A DNA stretch of 64,000 nt from Chitinophagales bacterium (GCA_020635995.1 JACJYS010000002.1:186001-250000), one strand, 5' to 3'. Positions 34,114-42,616 are shown, counted from the stretch's first letter. Numbers and translations are program-made. The notes: a model not told the origin generated them from the sequence alone.

Positions 34114-34986
34114 ATGAAGAAAAATTTACTATTATTATTGTTATTGGTTGTTTCAACATTTGCATACAGCCAAGAAGAAGCAAAAAAAGAATTCAAGTCA
34201 AAAGTATTAACTACCGATAGGGGTATGTTTGGTCGTACTGGAGCTACAGTAGGTAGAGGATTACAAGTAGAGTTAGGTATCAACTATGAGTGGACAGATG
34301 CAGACAATTCTACTTACAAAACAGATGTTTTTTCTCCTATTAAAGCCAAATTAAGATGGGCACTACACGATAGAGTAGAGTTAAACTTTGCTATTAGCAA
34401 CAATCAAATGGTGTTAAGAGCTTGGGATGAAAGCTTTAAAGACAAATACAACTATTGGTCGCCATTAGACATAGGATTAAGAGCACAGTTTGCCGAAACG
34501 CATAAAAAAGTATCTACAGATGCATCGGTTTATGTAGGTTTGGGTGTTTACACTACTATGCGTGATGCACAAGACAAAAACAATGTTACAAGACCATGGG
34601 TGTTAGTAGATAGACCATCTTATGTAACTCCGGAATTTGCTATTTTAGTGGCTCACCATTTTGGCAAAAGAGTTAGCTTAAACTACAATGCCGGTGTTAG
34701 ATGGACAGGGATGGTATTAGACGATGCTCAAACAGCTAAAGACCCAGACTACTACTATACAGTAAATGTAACAGTACATGCTTTACAAATGTTAGATGTA
34801 TATGTAGAGCACTTTAATTACATGAGAAAAAGCTACTATTCTAACATAGGTATGAATGCCGGAGTAAGAGTAGCGGTTATAGATAAGTTAACATTAGACT
34901 TAAACGGTGGTTTAGGCTTTAACAGTGCATCTCCGGAGGCATTTGCCGGTTTTGGTTTAAGCTACAAATTAGGAAGATTAAAATAA
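34114..34986 (+). CDS. Outer-membrane beta-barrel protein (transporter-like)
   Basis: A 290-residue protein with a signal peptide (MKKNLLLLLLLVVSTFAYSQ). The mature part is a run of alternating amphipathic strands with TDRGMFGRTGATVGRGLQVE at its start and a closing AFAGFGLSYKLGR with terminal hydrophobic residues. It resembles the MetA/transporter-like barrels of Bacteroidota; substrate unknown. It has its own promoter and a strong terminator, so it is monocistronic. Confidence 0.75.
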   Translation: MKKNLLLLLLLVVSTFAYSQEEAKKEFKSKVLTTDRGMFGRTGATVGRGLQVELGINYEWTDADNSTYKTDVFSPIKAKLRWALHDRVELNFAISNNQMVLRAWDESFKDKYNYWSPLDIGLRAQFAETHKKVSTDASVYVGLGVYTTMRDAQDKNNVTRPWVLVDRPSYVTPEFAILVAHHFGKRVSLNYNAGVRWTGMVLDDAQTAKDPDYYYTVNVTVHALQMLDVYVEHFNYMRKSYYSNIGMNAGVRVAVIDKLTLDLNGGLGFNSASPEAFAGFGLSYKLGRLK

Positions 34987-35013
34987 GAAATTTTAATTTA
35001 TAAATAAACAGAT

Positions 35014-35048
35014 AGAGCCAAGCATGTTTTGCTTGGCTCTTTTGTTTT
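35014..35048 (+). terminator. Terminator of the beta-barrel gene
   Basis: A perfect 10-bp stem, AGAGCCAAGC (35014-35023) and GCTTGGCTCT (35031-35040), with a 7-base loop, followed by TTTGTTTT. Confidence 0.9.
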
Positions 35049-35080
35049 AAATAAGTTAGTTTCCAGTGGGTTATTTTGTT

Positions 35081-35107
35081 TTCCAATGGGTCAGTGACCC
35101 GTTGGAA
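35081..35107. repeat. 13-bp near-perfect palindrome
   Basis: TTCCAATGGGTCA, one central G, then TGACCCGTTGGAA; one G-T pair only. A half copy, TTCCAGTGGG, lies at 35061-35070. It marks the left border of the accessory region. Confidence 0.6.
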
Positions 35108-35244
35108 TAATAAGAAACTTATTGAAAAAACACTAATAAAACTATTAAAATTTAATAAATTATCTATATTTTAGCAACGTACAAACGGAATATATACGGC
35201 ATAAATGTTCGTTTATATAATTGTTGTAGAGCATTTAAAATAGA

Positions 35245-35655
35245 ATGACCAAAAAGAAAAGAAACATACTAATTGGGCTTGGGATAGGACTATTCTTTAG
35301 TGTGATTTTCACGTTTAACATATACACGTATGTTGGAATTAAAACACACACAGGATATACATATGGAACAATAATCAAAAATTGGGAATCTGGGAAACAT
35401 AGACATGATTATTCCAGATACCAATATCAAGTTGATGGAATTACTTATCAGGGCAGACAAGGAGATGAATTCCCCCTAAACTCAGTAGTAGTTATTGTTT
35501 ATGACCAGGATAATCCAAAATATAGTATGATTGCGGACTATTCTCTTACGCTAATCAATCAAGACGGAGATACCTTACCCATAAACGAAAAATATGTAAA
35601 ATATAGCTGGTGGAATTATTTACCAGGTGACAACATATCTGATTTATTGAAATAA
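35245..35655 (+). CDS. Small membrane protein, DUF3592-like
   Basis: A 136-residue protein with a basic N-terminus and one membrane helix (LIGLGIGLFFSVIFTFNIYT, about 10-29). The rest, including YTYGTIIKNWES, YQYQVDGITYQGRQGDEF and VVVIVYDQDNPKYSMI, follows the pattern of DUF3592-type domains (G-T-I, YxYxVDGxxYxG, VxVxYDPxNPxxS). Function unknown. It is flanked by the inverted repeat GTTGTAGAGC (35222-35231) and GCTCTACAAC (35663-35672), and stands as the first unit of the accessory region. Confidence 0.6.
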   Translation: MTKKKRNILIGLGIGLFFSVIFTFNIYTYVGIKTHTGYTYGTIIKNWESGKHRHDYSRYQYQVDGITYQGRQGDEFPLNSVVVIVYDQDNPKYSMIADYSLTLINQDGDTLPINEKYVKYSWWNYLPGDNISDLLK

Positions 35656-35885
35656 TAAAACGCTCTACAACAAGGTGTATAGCCAATAGGGCATTTAGTG
35701 ATAAATTGAAAGTCCTGTTCTTTGAGCAGGCAACGCCAAAACAAAGTTTTGACGTTTAACAAAAAGAAATTTAAAAGTAAAAACGTTTGTTTTGGCTTAG
35801 TGGTAAACAGAAAGTGAAGTGCTTCGAATCAGCCCTACTGTCCATACACAGAACGTTGTGGTGCATTAAAAAGAATGAAAACATT
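35656..35885. repeat. Palindromic intercistronic element after the DUF3592-like gene
   Basis: Begins GCTCTACAACAAGGTGTATA and ends ACAGAACGTTGTGGTG. Inside, GCCAAAAC ... ACGTTT on the left pairs with AAACGT-TT-GTTTTGGC on the right. No ORF. The outer ACAAC ... GTTGT ends and the nested stems resemble the single-strand fold of recombination sites of gene cassettes, but no integrase is seen. Confidence 0.5.
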
Positions 35886-37631
35886 ATGATAAGTAGCTTT
35901 ATAACACAGATTGATAATGACGAGATTGTCCTTCCTGCCATTCAACGTGATTTCGTTTGGGAAGAAGAACGAATAACAAAATTGTTTGATTCCATAATGA
36001 GAGGTTATCCACTTGGAATTGTTCTATTATGGGAAACTTATTTAGATATAAAATATCGAGAATTTGAAAATGATTACCAATCTGAAGCAAAATATATTTT
36101 CAAAGACAATACTGGAAATAAAAGGATAAAACTTGTGCTTGATGGACAACAACGGTTGCAATCGTTATTCATTGCTTTAAACGGAAGCATTGATGGAAAG
36201 GAATTATACTTTGACATTTTAAGTGGTAAAACTGCTGACGATTTTCGCGAGGTTTTTTATGTATTTCGTTTTTTAAAAACAAATGAATCAATAGCACTAA
36301 ATAATGAAACAAAGGAAAATTTAAAAAATAAGGAAAATGGAGAAGAAAACGGAGAACAAGAAAAATATTCTGTTTTTATTCCAGTTAAAGAAATTCTTAA
36401 TTCAATCCCAGAGGGCAGATTAGCACTGAAAAACGAATTAAAAGATGAATATAGTCTGACTGATATAGATATAATTCGATTAGAATTGAATATGAATAAA
36501 TTAATTCATTCAATTACTAATGACGGAAATATTTTGAAAGTATCTACTATAGATGAAAATAAACCTAAGGAAAGCAAAGACAGAAAAACAGAATCTGATA
36601 TACTAGAAGTTTTTGTAAGAATAAACCGACAAGGAATAACATTAAGTCGTTCAGACTTAATATTCAGTATGCTTAAACTAAATTGGAAAGAATCTGCAGA
36701 GGAACTACCTGATTTTATTAAAGATATAAATGATGGAAACAATTTGGGAATTGATATTGATTTTGTTATAAGGTCATTGTTTAGCGTTTCAAATTTGGGG
36801 TCTAAATTTGATGTTGACTTATTAAGAAAATATTCAAATGTAGAAAAGATAAAGACTAATTATGAACGAACCTGTAATGCAATTCGTTCATTAGTCGATT
36901 TTATGCAGGAGGATTGTAATGTATTGAATAGTAATATTATTGGCGGTTATCTGAATCTAATACCAATAGTCTATTATCTTGCTAATACTCCCGACAATCT
37001 TGTGCCAAATAGTGAAATAGCAAAACTTAAAAGAGCTTTATACATTTTCGGTTTTACAAGACCTTTTAGTAGGTATGCTGACAGTAGGATTGGGAAATTT
37101 ATTCGAGAGGAATTGAAACCTCTTGCAGATTCAGGTGATTCTTCATTTCCTCTTGATAATTCAATTTGGTGGGTAAATTATTGGGAAGGTTATGATTCAT
37201 TTAATACAAAGTTGCTTCAAAAAAATAGATATTTGACACTTCATCTACTGCAAGGAAAAACTGGTGCAAAGGTAAAGTACTCAAGGAATTCTCCTGAAAT
37301 TGACCATATCTTTCCTCAATCAATACTAAAAGAAAAAGAATATGATTGGGGTGTAATAAACTCATATGGTAACTTTTGGATTTTAGCAAAAACAAAAAAT
37401 CAAAATAAATCAAATAAACATCCAAAAGATTATTTTGCAAATGTTGACGAAAGCATTTTGGCAAAATCACTGATAGATAAGGATAAACTTGACTACAGAC
37501 AATTCTCAACTTTTGTAAAGGATAGAGAACAGAGTATCTTGGTTAAAATAAAAAAATCATTGGGTATTAAAGATTCCGAATTAGATTATTCTGAAATTTG
37601 GGAGAATGAGAGTAATGAAACAGATGAATAA
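35886..37631 (+). CDS. DUF262/HNH endonuclease-like protein (GmrSD family)
   Basis: A 581-residue cytoplasmic protein. The N-terminal DUF262 (ParB-like nucleotide-binding) part has LPAIQRDFVWEEERITKLFD, GYPLGIVLLWE and LVLDGQQRLQSLFIALNG, then FVRINRQGITLSRSDLIF. The C-terminal DUF1524-type HNH motif is EIDHIFPQSIL followed by GNFWILAKTKNQNKSNKHP. This is the single-chain GmrSD arrangement, known in type IV restriction of glucosylated phage DNA and in BrxU-like defence proteins. I start at 35886 (MISSFITQI); a longer frame from 35787 lies inside the palindromic element. It is part of the accessory region and is followed by a repeat shared with the toxin-antitoxin module. Confidence 0.88.
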   Translation: MISSFITQIDNDEIVLPAIQRDFVWEEERITKLFDSIMRGYPLGIVLLWETYLDIKYREFENDYQSEAKYIFKDNTGNKRIKLVLDGQQRLQSLFIALNGSIDGKELYFDILSGKTADDFREVFYVFRFLKTNESIALNNETKENLKNKENGEENGEQEKYSVFIPVKEILNSIPEGRLALKNELKDEYSLTDIDIIRLELNMNKLIHSITNDGNILKVSTIDENKPKESKDRKTESDILEVFVRINRQGITLSRSDLIFSMLKLNWKESAEELPDFIKDINDGNNLGIDIDFVIRSLFSVSNLGSKFDVDLLRKYSNVEKIKTNYERTCNAIRSLVDFMQEDCNVLNSNIIGGYLNLIPIVYYLANTPDNLVPNSEIAKLKRALYIFGFTRPFSRYADSRIGKFIREELKPLADSGDSSFPLDNSIWWVNYWEGYDSFNTKLLQKNRYLTLHLLQGKTGAKVKYSRNSPEIDHIFPQSILKEKEYDWGVINSYGNFWILAKTKNQNKSNKHPKDYFANVDESILAKSLIDKDKLDYRQFSTFVKDREQSILVKIKKSLGIKDSELDYSEIWENESNETDE

Positions 37632-37638
37632 AACGTGT

Positions 37639-37764
37639 GCTAACAACTAAGTTTTCGTTGCGTCCGAAGGACGTACAATGAAAACGCCACAGGCGGAGAA
37701 CGTAATTGGTTATTGGGGGATGGTTAATAATCAAAAAAATGTTCTATTGGAGATTTTGTGAAGC
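37639..37764 (+). repeat. Accessory-region direct repeat, copy 1
   Basis: Begins GCTAACAACTAAG and ends TTTTGTGAAGC; homologous to 38623-38728. It contains the hairpin GTTTTCGTTGCGTCC / GGACGTACAATGAAAAC, then GCCACAGGCGGAGAACG and AATAATCAAAAAAATGTTC. It starts 8 bases after the stop of the DUF262 gene. The remainder of the gap to 37953 (about 37765-37918) holds nothing recognised. Confidence 0.75.
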
Positions 37765-37918
37765 GTATTCAAAAACAAATCACTAAATTTGGACTAACTA
37801 ATGAAGAACTGAGATTCCTAACTATTTGATTTTTAATCCCTATTTTTGACGTTAGTCAAAAGCTTTAAAAACACGTATTAATAAAATTAAAAAAACACGT
37901 GGATTGAAAATTAATTTG

Positions 37919-37926
37919 TAACTTTG
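37919..37926 (+). promoter_or_regulatory. -7 promoter box of the toxin-antitoxin pair
   Basis: TAACTTTG fits TAnnTTTG, 27 bases before the antitoxin ATG at 37954. Confidence 0.55.
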
Positions 37927-37953
37927 TAGTAGAAACAAAAATAGTTGATTAAA

Positions 37954-38205
37954 ATGAATACAAAGCTAACATTGACAATAGAACGAGATATTATTGAACG
38001 AGCAAAAAGTTATGCGAAAGATAAAAACCGTAGCTTGTCTGATATAATTGAAAACTATTTAAAAATTCTTACTGAAAAAGAACAGAAAAACAAAGACAAA
38101 AAGCTTAATCCAATTGTAGAATCACTAAAAGGCTCTTTTAAAATGCCGAAAAATATGGATTATAAAAAAGAACTTAGAAACCGTTTAGAAGAAAAATATT
38201 TATAA
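37954..38205 (+). CDS. Antitoxin of a type II toxin-antitoxin pair (DUF6364-like)
   Basis: An 83-residue protein starting MNTKLTLTIERDIIERAKSY and continuing AKDKNRSLSDIIENYL, the ribbon-helix-helix pattern of DUF6364-type antitoxins: a short strand TKLTLTI, then two helices. The basic, acidic-rich tail should wrap the toxin. Its stop codon shares one base with the toxin's ATG, so the two are translationally coupled. The ATG at 37954 is chosen over the TTG at 37945. It likely represses its own promoter. Confidence 0.85.
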   Translation: MNTKLTLTIERDIIERAKSYAKDKNRSLSDIIENYLKILTEKEQKNKDKKLNPIVESLKGSFKMPKNMDYKKELRNRLEEKYL

Positions 38206-38627
38206 TGGATAAAGTTCTTATTGACACAGATGTTTTAATGGATTTCTTTTTTGACAGAAAACCATTTGCAAAATATTCAACTGAATTAATCAATCTTTGT
38301 GCAGAAAAGCAAATACAAGGATTTACAACACCAGTAATTATTTCAAATGTCTATTACTTATTACGTAAAACAGCAAAACATAATATAATTGTAGAAAAAA
38401 TAAAACAGCTTTTGACCATTATAGAAATTGTGAAAATGGACAAAAATGCGGTTATGACCGCTTTAAATTCAGAGTTTAAAGATTTTGAGGATGCCTTGCA
38501 AAACTTTTCGGCAATTGAAAACGGACAAATCAAAATTATTTTAACGAGAAATTTAAAAGACTTTAAAAAGAGTGAATTAGCCATTTTGACACCCGAAACA
38601 TATTTAAAAGGGAAAGCCAGCAGCTAA
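38205..38627 (+). CDS. PIN-domain toxin (VapC-like ribonuclease)
   Basis: A 140-residue PIN nuclease. Acidic residues expected for the metal site are present: Asp in VLIDTDVLMDFFF, Glu/Asp in the central NSEFKDFEDALQNFSA (the usual D-F-E-D-A-x-Q motif) and Asp in LTRNLKDFKKSELAILTPE (usually T-R-N-x-x-D-F). PIN toxins cut tRNA or rRNA when free of the antitoxin encoded just upstream. The stop TAA lies inside the first bases of the 106-bp repeat that follows. Confidence 0.9.
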   Translation: MDKVLIDTDVLMDFFFDRKPFAKYSTELINLCAEKQIQGFTTPVIISNVYYLLRKTAKHNIIVEKIKQLLTIIEIVKMDKNAVMTALNSEFKDFEDALQNFSAIENGQIKIILTRNLKDFKKSELAILTPETYLKGKASS

Positions 38628-38728
38628 CAACTAACTTTTCGTTGCACAATGAATCTGCCACAGGCGGAGAAGAGAACGGAATTGGCTATTAATAATCAAA
38701 AAATGTTCTATTGGGGATTTTGTGAAGC
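38623..38728 (+). repeat. Accessory-region direct repeat, copy 2
   Basis: GCTAACAACTAAC ... TTTTGTGAAGC, homologous to 37639-37764 but lacking part of the inner hairpin (about 20 bases shorter). It overlaps the stop codon of the PIN toxin. Confidence 0.75.
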
Positions 38729-38782
38729 ATCACAATAAACCTGACAGTTAATAGCAACTCTTGTTAATAACATGTCAGTTCG

Positions 38783-38838
38783 TGCTTCACTTGCAAAGAC
38801 GTACTCATATCGGTTCGTCTTTGCGAGCGGAGTGAAGC
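38783..38838. repeat. Palindromic REP-like element, copy 2
   Basis: TGCTTCAC-TTGCAAAGACG pairs with CGTCTTTGCGAGCGGAGTGAAGCA. Same family as 24954-25098 and also preceded by AACCTGACAG (about 38742). The rest of the gap to 38953 holds nothing recognised. Confidence 0.7.
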
Positions 38839-38953
38839 AATCTTATATCGTTACCTCATACCTACTCCCTCAGACACCTCAAACAAATAGGCAAGCTTTT
38901 TGTTTTTTTATTGTAGCAGAATTATTACATTTAATCAACCAAACTCATCTATC

Positions 38954-39802
38954 ATGAAAAAAATATTGATTCCAACTATACTCTTTTTACTATTTCAATC
39001 TTGCACTCAAGACAACAACAGTAGTACAAAAAAACACAATATCGCTTACGGATCTGATAGTCAACAAAAAATGGATGTTTATATTCCTACCAATACAGAA
39101 GAAAACACCCCTTTTGTAGTGTGGATACACGGTGGTGGTTGGACTGCCGGAAATAAAGATGATGATAGGTGGATACAGGATTATTTATACAATAACAAAA
39201 TAGCTTCTGCCAATATCAATTATAGACTAACAAGTACCGCTAACCCCAACATAGACGGAGAAGAAATTTATGCCGATGTAGATGCAGCTATTGACTACGT
39301 AGCAGCTCATTTAAACGAATGGGGCTTAAATAACAATGGCTTTGTATTAGCAGGACACAGTGCCGGTGGGCATTTAGCTTTACATAGGGGGTATAAATAT
39401 ACTAACCAAGACATTAAAGGCATAGCTTCTTTTGCCGGGCCTACAGATTTTTATACTTCAAACTCAAGAAACCACTATTTTTCTAATGCTGATTTAAAAG
39501 GCATGGTAAATAGGCTGTGTGGTACAAACTATCAATTAGGAGATAGCGTACCACAAGCTTTTTATGACAACAGCCCTCTTTATTTTATAAACCCGGATAT
39601 TAAAGTGCTAATGGTTTATGGAACTATAGATAATGTTGTTCCTTACTTTCAAGCAGAAATGCTAAGGGATTCACTGCAAGCTAATAATGCAAACTACGAG
39701 TTAGTTACACAACAATTGGCAGGTCATGATTTAGGGCTTTTAATACCTACCGTAAAAGAACAACTCAGCTATAAATTTGTGCAATTTGTAAAATCACTAT
39801 AA
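38954..39802 (+). CDS. Alpha/beta hydrolase (esterase) lipoprotein
   Basis: A 282-residue exported protein. Residues 1-18 form a lipoprotein signal (LIPTILFLLFQSC) with Cys as the lipid-bearing residue. The mature part is a BD-FAE-like carboxylesterase: VVWIHGGGWTAGNKDD (oxyanion hole), ASANINYRLTS, FVLAGHSAGGHLALHRG (nucleophile Ser in GHSAG), VLMVYGTIDNVVP (acid) and QLAGHDLGL (His). It should hydrolyse an ester substrate at the cell envelope. I start at 38954 rather than the TTG at 38900, which would place charged residues before the signal. Confidence 0.88.
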   Translation: MKKILIPTILFLLFQSCTQDNNSSTKKHNIAYGSDSQQKMDVYIPTNTEENTPFVVWIHGGGWTAGNKDDDRWIQDYLYNNKIASANINYRLTSTANPNIDGEEIYADVDAAIDYVAAHLNEWGLNNNGFVLAGHSAGGHLALHRGYKYTNQDIKGIASFAGPTDFYTSNSRNHYFSNADLKGMVNRLCGTNYQLGDSVPQAFYDNSPLYFINPDIKVLMVYGTIDNVVPYFQAEMLRDSLQANNANYELVTQQLAGHDLGLLIPTVKEQLSYKFVQFVKSL

Positions 39803-39806
39803 ATTT

Positions 39807-39814
39807 TATCTTTG
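39807..39814 (+). promoter_or_regulatory. -7 promoter box of the DUF2490 gene
   Basis: TATCTTTG followed by C fits TAnnTTTG. It implies a transcript start near 39820, upstream of the DUF2490 signal-peptide codons. Confidence 0.5.
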
Positions 39815-39823
39815 CGTTAAGAA

Positions 39824-40534
39824 ATTGTTGTCATAAACGCAAAGAAGCCCATAAAAACACTATTAACTCTATTTGTACTAATATTTAGTGTGCCTTTAAA
39901 CGCCCAGCATTATGCAAAAACAGGTATTTTAAGCTATTACAACATTTCAAAAACCTTTAAGAAAGATTGGAAGATCACTTTTAATAATCAAACAAGATTT
40001 CCTATCTATGACGGAGAGTTTCATTCAAAAACGCCAGCTAACATTTATCCCGAACTAAGTGATTTTGGTATTTTTACCACTAAAAAAATACATAATAATC
40101 ATACTCTTGGTAGCTTAGTTTTACTAAGATTTGAAGGATATAAAAAATTCTACAGATACAACTTTCACTACATCTATGCACACAAAGTAAAAAAGATATA
40201 TCTAAGCTATAGAGTTGTATTTGATCAAACTTTTAATAAAAATAATGCTCCAATTTATAGAACCCGATATAGGGTTTTATTATTAGTTCCTCTAAAAGGC
40301 GAGAAATTAGATAACAAGGAATTTTATTTTAAAATATCTAATGAATATTTTACTATTTCGCAGGCTAAAACTTTTGATTTTGAGTTTAGAGTTTTTCCTT
40401 CTATAGGCTATAAGCACAACAAAAAAGTTAATGTAGAATTAGGTTTAGATTATAGACTGAATGAATTTATTCAAAAAGGAAAACAGTCAAGCAATGTATT
40501 TTGGATAAACACAGGAATGAGTATTAATTTATAA
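39824..40534 (+). CDS. DUF2490 outer-membrane protein with non-standard start
   Basis: The first ATG/GTG/TTG in frame is GTG at 39890, but coding sequence clearly begins earlier: codons from 39842 give KKPIKTLLTLFVLIFSVPLNAQ, a complete signal peptide, and the frame is open back to 39821. The only candidates upstream are ATT at 39824 and ATA codons, so either a rare ATT start is used or a base has changed. The mature part matches DUF2490 (FNNQTRFPIYDG, YRTRYRVLLLVPLKGEKLDN, EFYFKISNEYF, ELGLDYRLNEF), a beta-barrel-like family of unknown function. It has its own promoter 21 bases after the esterase gene and is convergent with the next gene. Confidence 0.7.
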   Translation: MVVINAKKPIKTLLTLFVLIFSVPLNAQHYAKTGILSYYNISKTFKKDWKITFNNQTRFPIYDGEFHSKTPANIYPELSDFGIFTTKKIHNNHTLGSLVLLRFEGYKKFYRYNFHYIYAHKVKKIYLSYRVVFDQTFNKNNAPIYRTRYRVLLLVPLKGEKLDNKEFYFKISNEYFTISQAKTFDFEFRVFPSIGYKHNKKVNVELGLDYRLNEFIQKGKQSSNVFWINTGMSINL

Positions 40535-40538
40535 TAAA

Positions 40539-41513
40539 CTACTCTATTTCTTTTTCACTAAGATTGTTAAGCAATTGTAGATTGCTATTTTCTATTAATT
40601 TGCTATTAGCAAAATCATTTAAGCTTATAAAATGCTCATCACTTTCTTCTACAAATTCTAAAACATAGCCTTTAAAAAACATCATTTCTAACACCGATTT
40701 TATTTGATTTTCTAACGGTTTTTTTATCCATTCTAATTCTTTTGGTCCTCTTTCGCTATCTTTTATAGTTTTGGTTCTTCTTTCTTCTATAAATTTATTG
40801 TAGTAAGGCAAAAGTTTGTTATCTGTTTTCCATGTTTCTTTGCCTATTAGTGGCGAACTGTATTTTAAAGCAATAGGATTTTTCCATAAAACATCTCTTG
40901 ATTTAAAACTCAAAAACTTAGGTTTAGCACCATAAACTTTTACCTTAGGCAAACCATTTTCTTCATAAGTATTTACTTTTATTTCATCTACTTTTATTCC
41001 GTAAATAGCATCTAATTTAAAATGCAAAGCACCAAAAATTCTAATGGGATTATCGGCATATTTTTCTGAGTAATTAGAAGGATTGCTCTTAATAAGTTCT
41101 ATCATTCCTTCGTCATTAATTTCATTAAAATGCTCGTCAAAATATTGGTCAACAAACTGTGTAAATTCTGTTTCAGCTTCAAACAAACCCAGCTCAACTA
41201 AAGGCTTAATATTAGAAACATTTATTTTCATGTCTTGCATACGTTTGTTTTCAGACACTACTTTTAAATGCTGGCGTTTTAAATCTTCATGCTCTTTACT
41301 TAGCCTGTTTAATTTATCTTTATTTAAGGCACTATCTACCGCATCTTTTTTAATAGTTTGAAAAAATCCTATTAAAGCCACTACAGCTCCTGCACCTACA
41401 ATTACCAATAATAATTCGCCACTTAAGCTACTTAAAGCATACAAAATTAAACCTATGCCTAAAAGCAAAAGAATAATATACAAAATGCGTTTTTTAATGA
41501 AGTTTTTAAACAT
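40539..41513 (-). CDS. Membrane protein of unknown function with coiled coil
   Basis: A 324-residue protein. Two membrane helices near the N-terminus (ILYIILLLLGIGLILYALSS and LLVIVGAGAVVALIGFF, about 10-52) are followed by a charged coiled coil (KDKLNRLSKEHEDLKRQHLK) and a soluble domain (about 100-324) with alternating strands (IFGALHFKLDAIYGIKVDEI) and a closing helix. I do not recognise the family. The layout suggests an inner-membrane anchor with a cytoplasmic domain. It is flanked by the inverted 518-bp element upstream. Confidence 0.7.
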   Translation of the reverse strand: MFKNFIKKRILYIILLLLGIGLILYALSSLSGELLLVIVGAGAVVALIGFFQTIKKDAVDSALNKDKLNRLSKEHEDLKRQHLKVVSENKRMQDMKINVSNIKPLVELGLFEAETEFTQFVDQYFDEHFNEINDEGMIELIKSNPSNYSEKYADNPIRIFGALHFKLDAIYGIKVDEIKVNTYEENGLPKVKVYGAKPKFLSFKSRDVLWKNPIALKYSSPLIGKETWKTDNKLLPYYNKFIEERRTKTIKDSERGPKELEWIKKPLENQIKSVLEMMFFKGYVLEFVEESDEHFISLNDFANSKLIENSNLQLLNNLSEKEIE

Positions 41514-41572
41514 TTTACTAAAGTGTTTTTTATAATTACTGCTAATATAGTACCAATTTAATTTATTTATGC

Positions 41573-42091
41573 CTATCCGTTATTATACCAATAATTTATG
41601 CTTTAAGGTAGCATCTTGGGACGTTTAAGTAATTTGAATTACAGTTTGTGGTCTTTTACTTTTGTCTTGATACAAAAGTAACAAAAAATCAAGACTGTAA
41701 TCAAAAATACTAAAATGCCATAAACCAGACGAGGACAAATTAATGTATGCTCAATTTTAGTTTTCCTAAAGTATTTTTATTTGTAGGAGCATACTAATTT
41801 GTCTGTTTACTGTTTTATAATTTCATTCATTTTGGATGTCTGTTTTACACCATTTCTTAACGTATTTTTGATTAAGGTCAGTTAAAAGTGCACCTTAAGT
41901 TTGTAAGTGGGGCACCCATTAACCGAAAACTCCGTAAAAAATTAAACTGTTTGAAGAACGGAGTGATGAGTTTTTGATTTTTAGGAGTTGAGGTTATAAT
42001 GGGTCGCTGAAAACTTAGTGCGATTCTTTTGTAACTTTTCTACTAAAGAAAAGTTAATGTAAAATACTTCATAGGTATCTTTACGAATAGT
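41573..42091 (-). repeat. 518-bp palindromic non-coding element, copy B (inverted)
   Basis: Reverse complement of copy A at 31628-32145; 519 bp. Its internal stem, read on the same strand sense as copy A, is TTACTTTTG / CAAAAGTAA (41656-41664 and 41673-41681 on the plus strand) where copy A has TTACCTTTG / CAAAGGTAA, a paired C-G to T-A change. No ORF. Nothing else is seen between 41514 and 42180. Confidence 0.85.
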
Positions 42092-42180
42092 CATAAATTT
42101 ATTTTAATCTAAAGTGTTTTGAAAAAGGTTAATGCCTTGTTAATACATACAATATAATTCTAAAACAATAGCAATACCCT

Positions 42181-42188
42181 TAACTTTG
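42181..42188 (+). promoter_or_regulatory. -7 promoter box of the STAS-domain gene
   Basis: TAACTTTG fits TAnnTTTG and lies 33 bases before the ATG at 42222. Confidence 0.5.
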
Positions 42189-42221
42189 GCATTATATTTT
42201 TTAACTTTAAAATAAACCACC

Positions 42222-42599
42222 ATGATAGAACAATTAAAAACATACAAAGGAAACACTCTTGCTCTTGAAGTAATTGATAGTTTTACTGAAACTGACGAAA
42301 AATTTGCACAAAAATTATTTCAAGAAAAATTAGACCAAGGATTTGACCATGTTAATGTATTGGTAAAATTAGATGAAATGAAAATAAGTAAAAGTAGTGC
42401 TAAAGCTTTTATGGAAGATACTATTTTTACACTTAGAAACTACAAGCAGTTGGGGCATTTAGCCATAGTAGCCCATTCAAATATGATGAAAGCATTAGTA
42501 CCTGTAGATAATTTATTTTTTGAAAGAGCAAGCAAAGGACGATTAGAAAGATATTTTGATGTTTCGCAAATGGATGAAGCCTTTGATTTTGTAAAATAA
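42222..42599 (+). CDS. SpoIIAA-like STAS-domain protein
   Basis: A 125-residue soluble protein of the SpoIIAA-like (DUF3478) family: ALEVIDSFTETDEKFAQKLF, HVNVLVKLDEMKISKSS, GHLAIVAHSNMMKALVPVDN and the closing EAFDFVK. The fold is shared with anti-sigma factor antagonists, but the phosphorylated Ser of those is not evident, and members of this group are thought to bind lipids. Role unknown. It has its own promoter and may be cotranscribed with the permease 17 bases downstream. Confidence 0.82.
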   Translation: MIEQLKTYKGNTLALEVIDSFTETDEKFAQKLFQEKLDQGFDHVNVLVKLDEMKISKSSAKAFMEDTIFTLRNYKQLGHLAIVAHSNMMKALVPVDNLFFERASKGRLERYFDVSQMDEAFDFVK

Positions 42600-42616
42600 A
42601 TGGCTAATTTTAGCCT

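Noticed and set aside
35656..38728. Calling the elements true integron attC sites
   Set aside because: Only the RYYYAAC-like ends and hairpins fit; the GTTRRRY end is poor and no integrase is in the window. Kept as a finding only.
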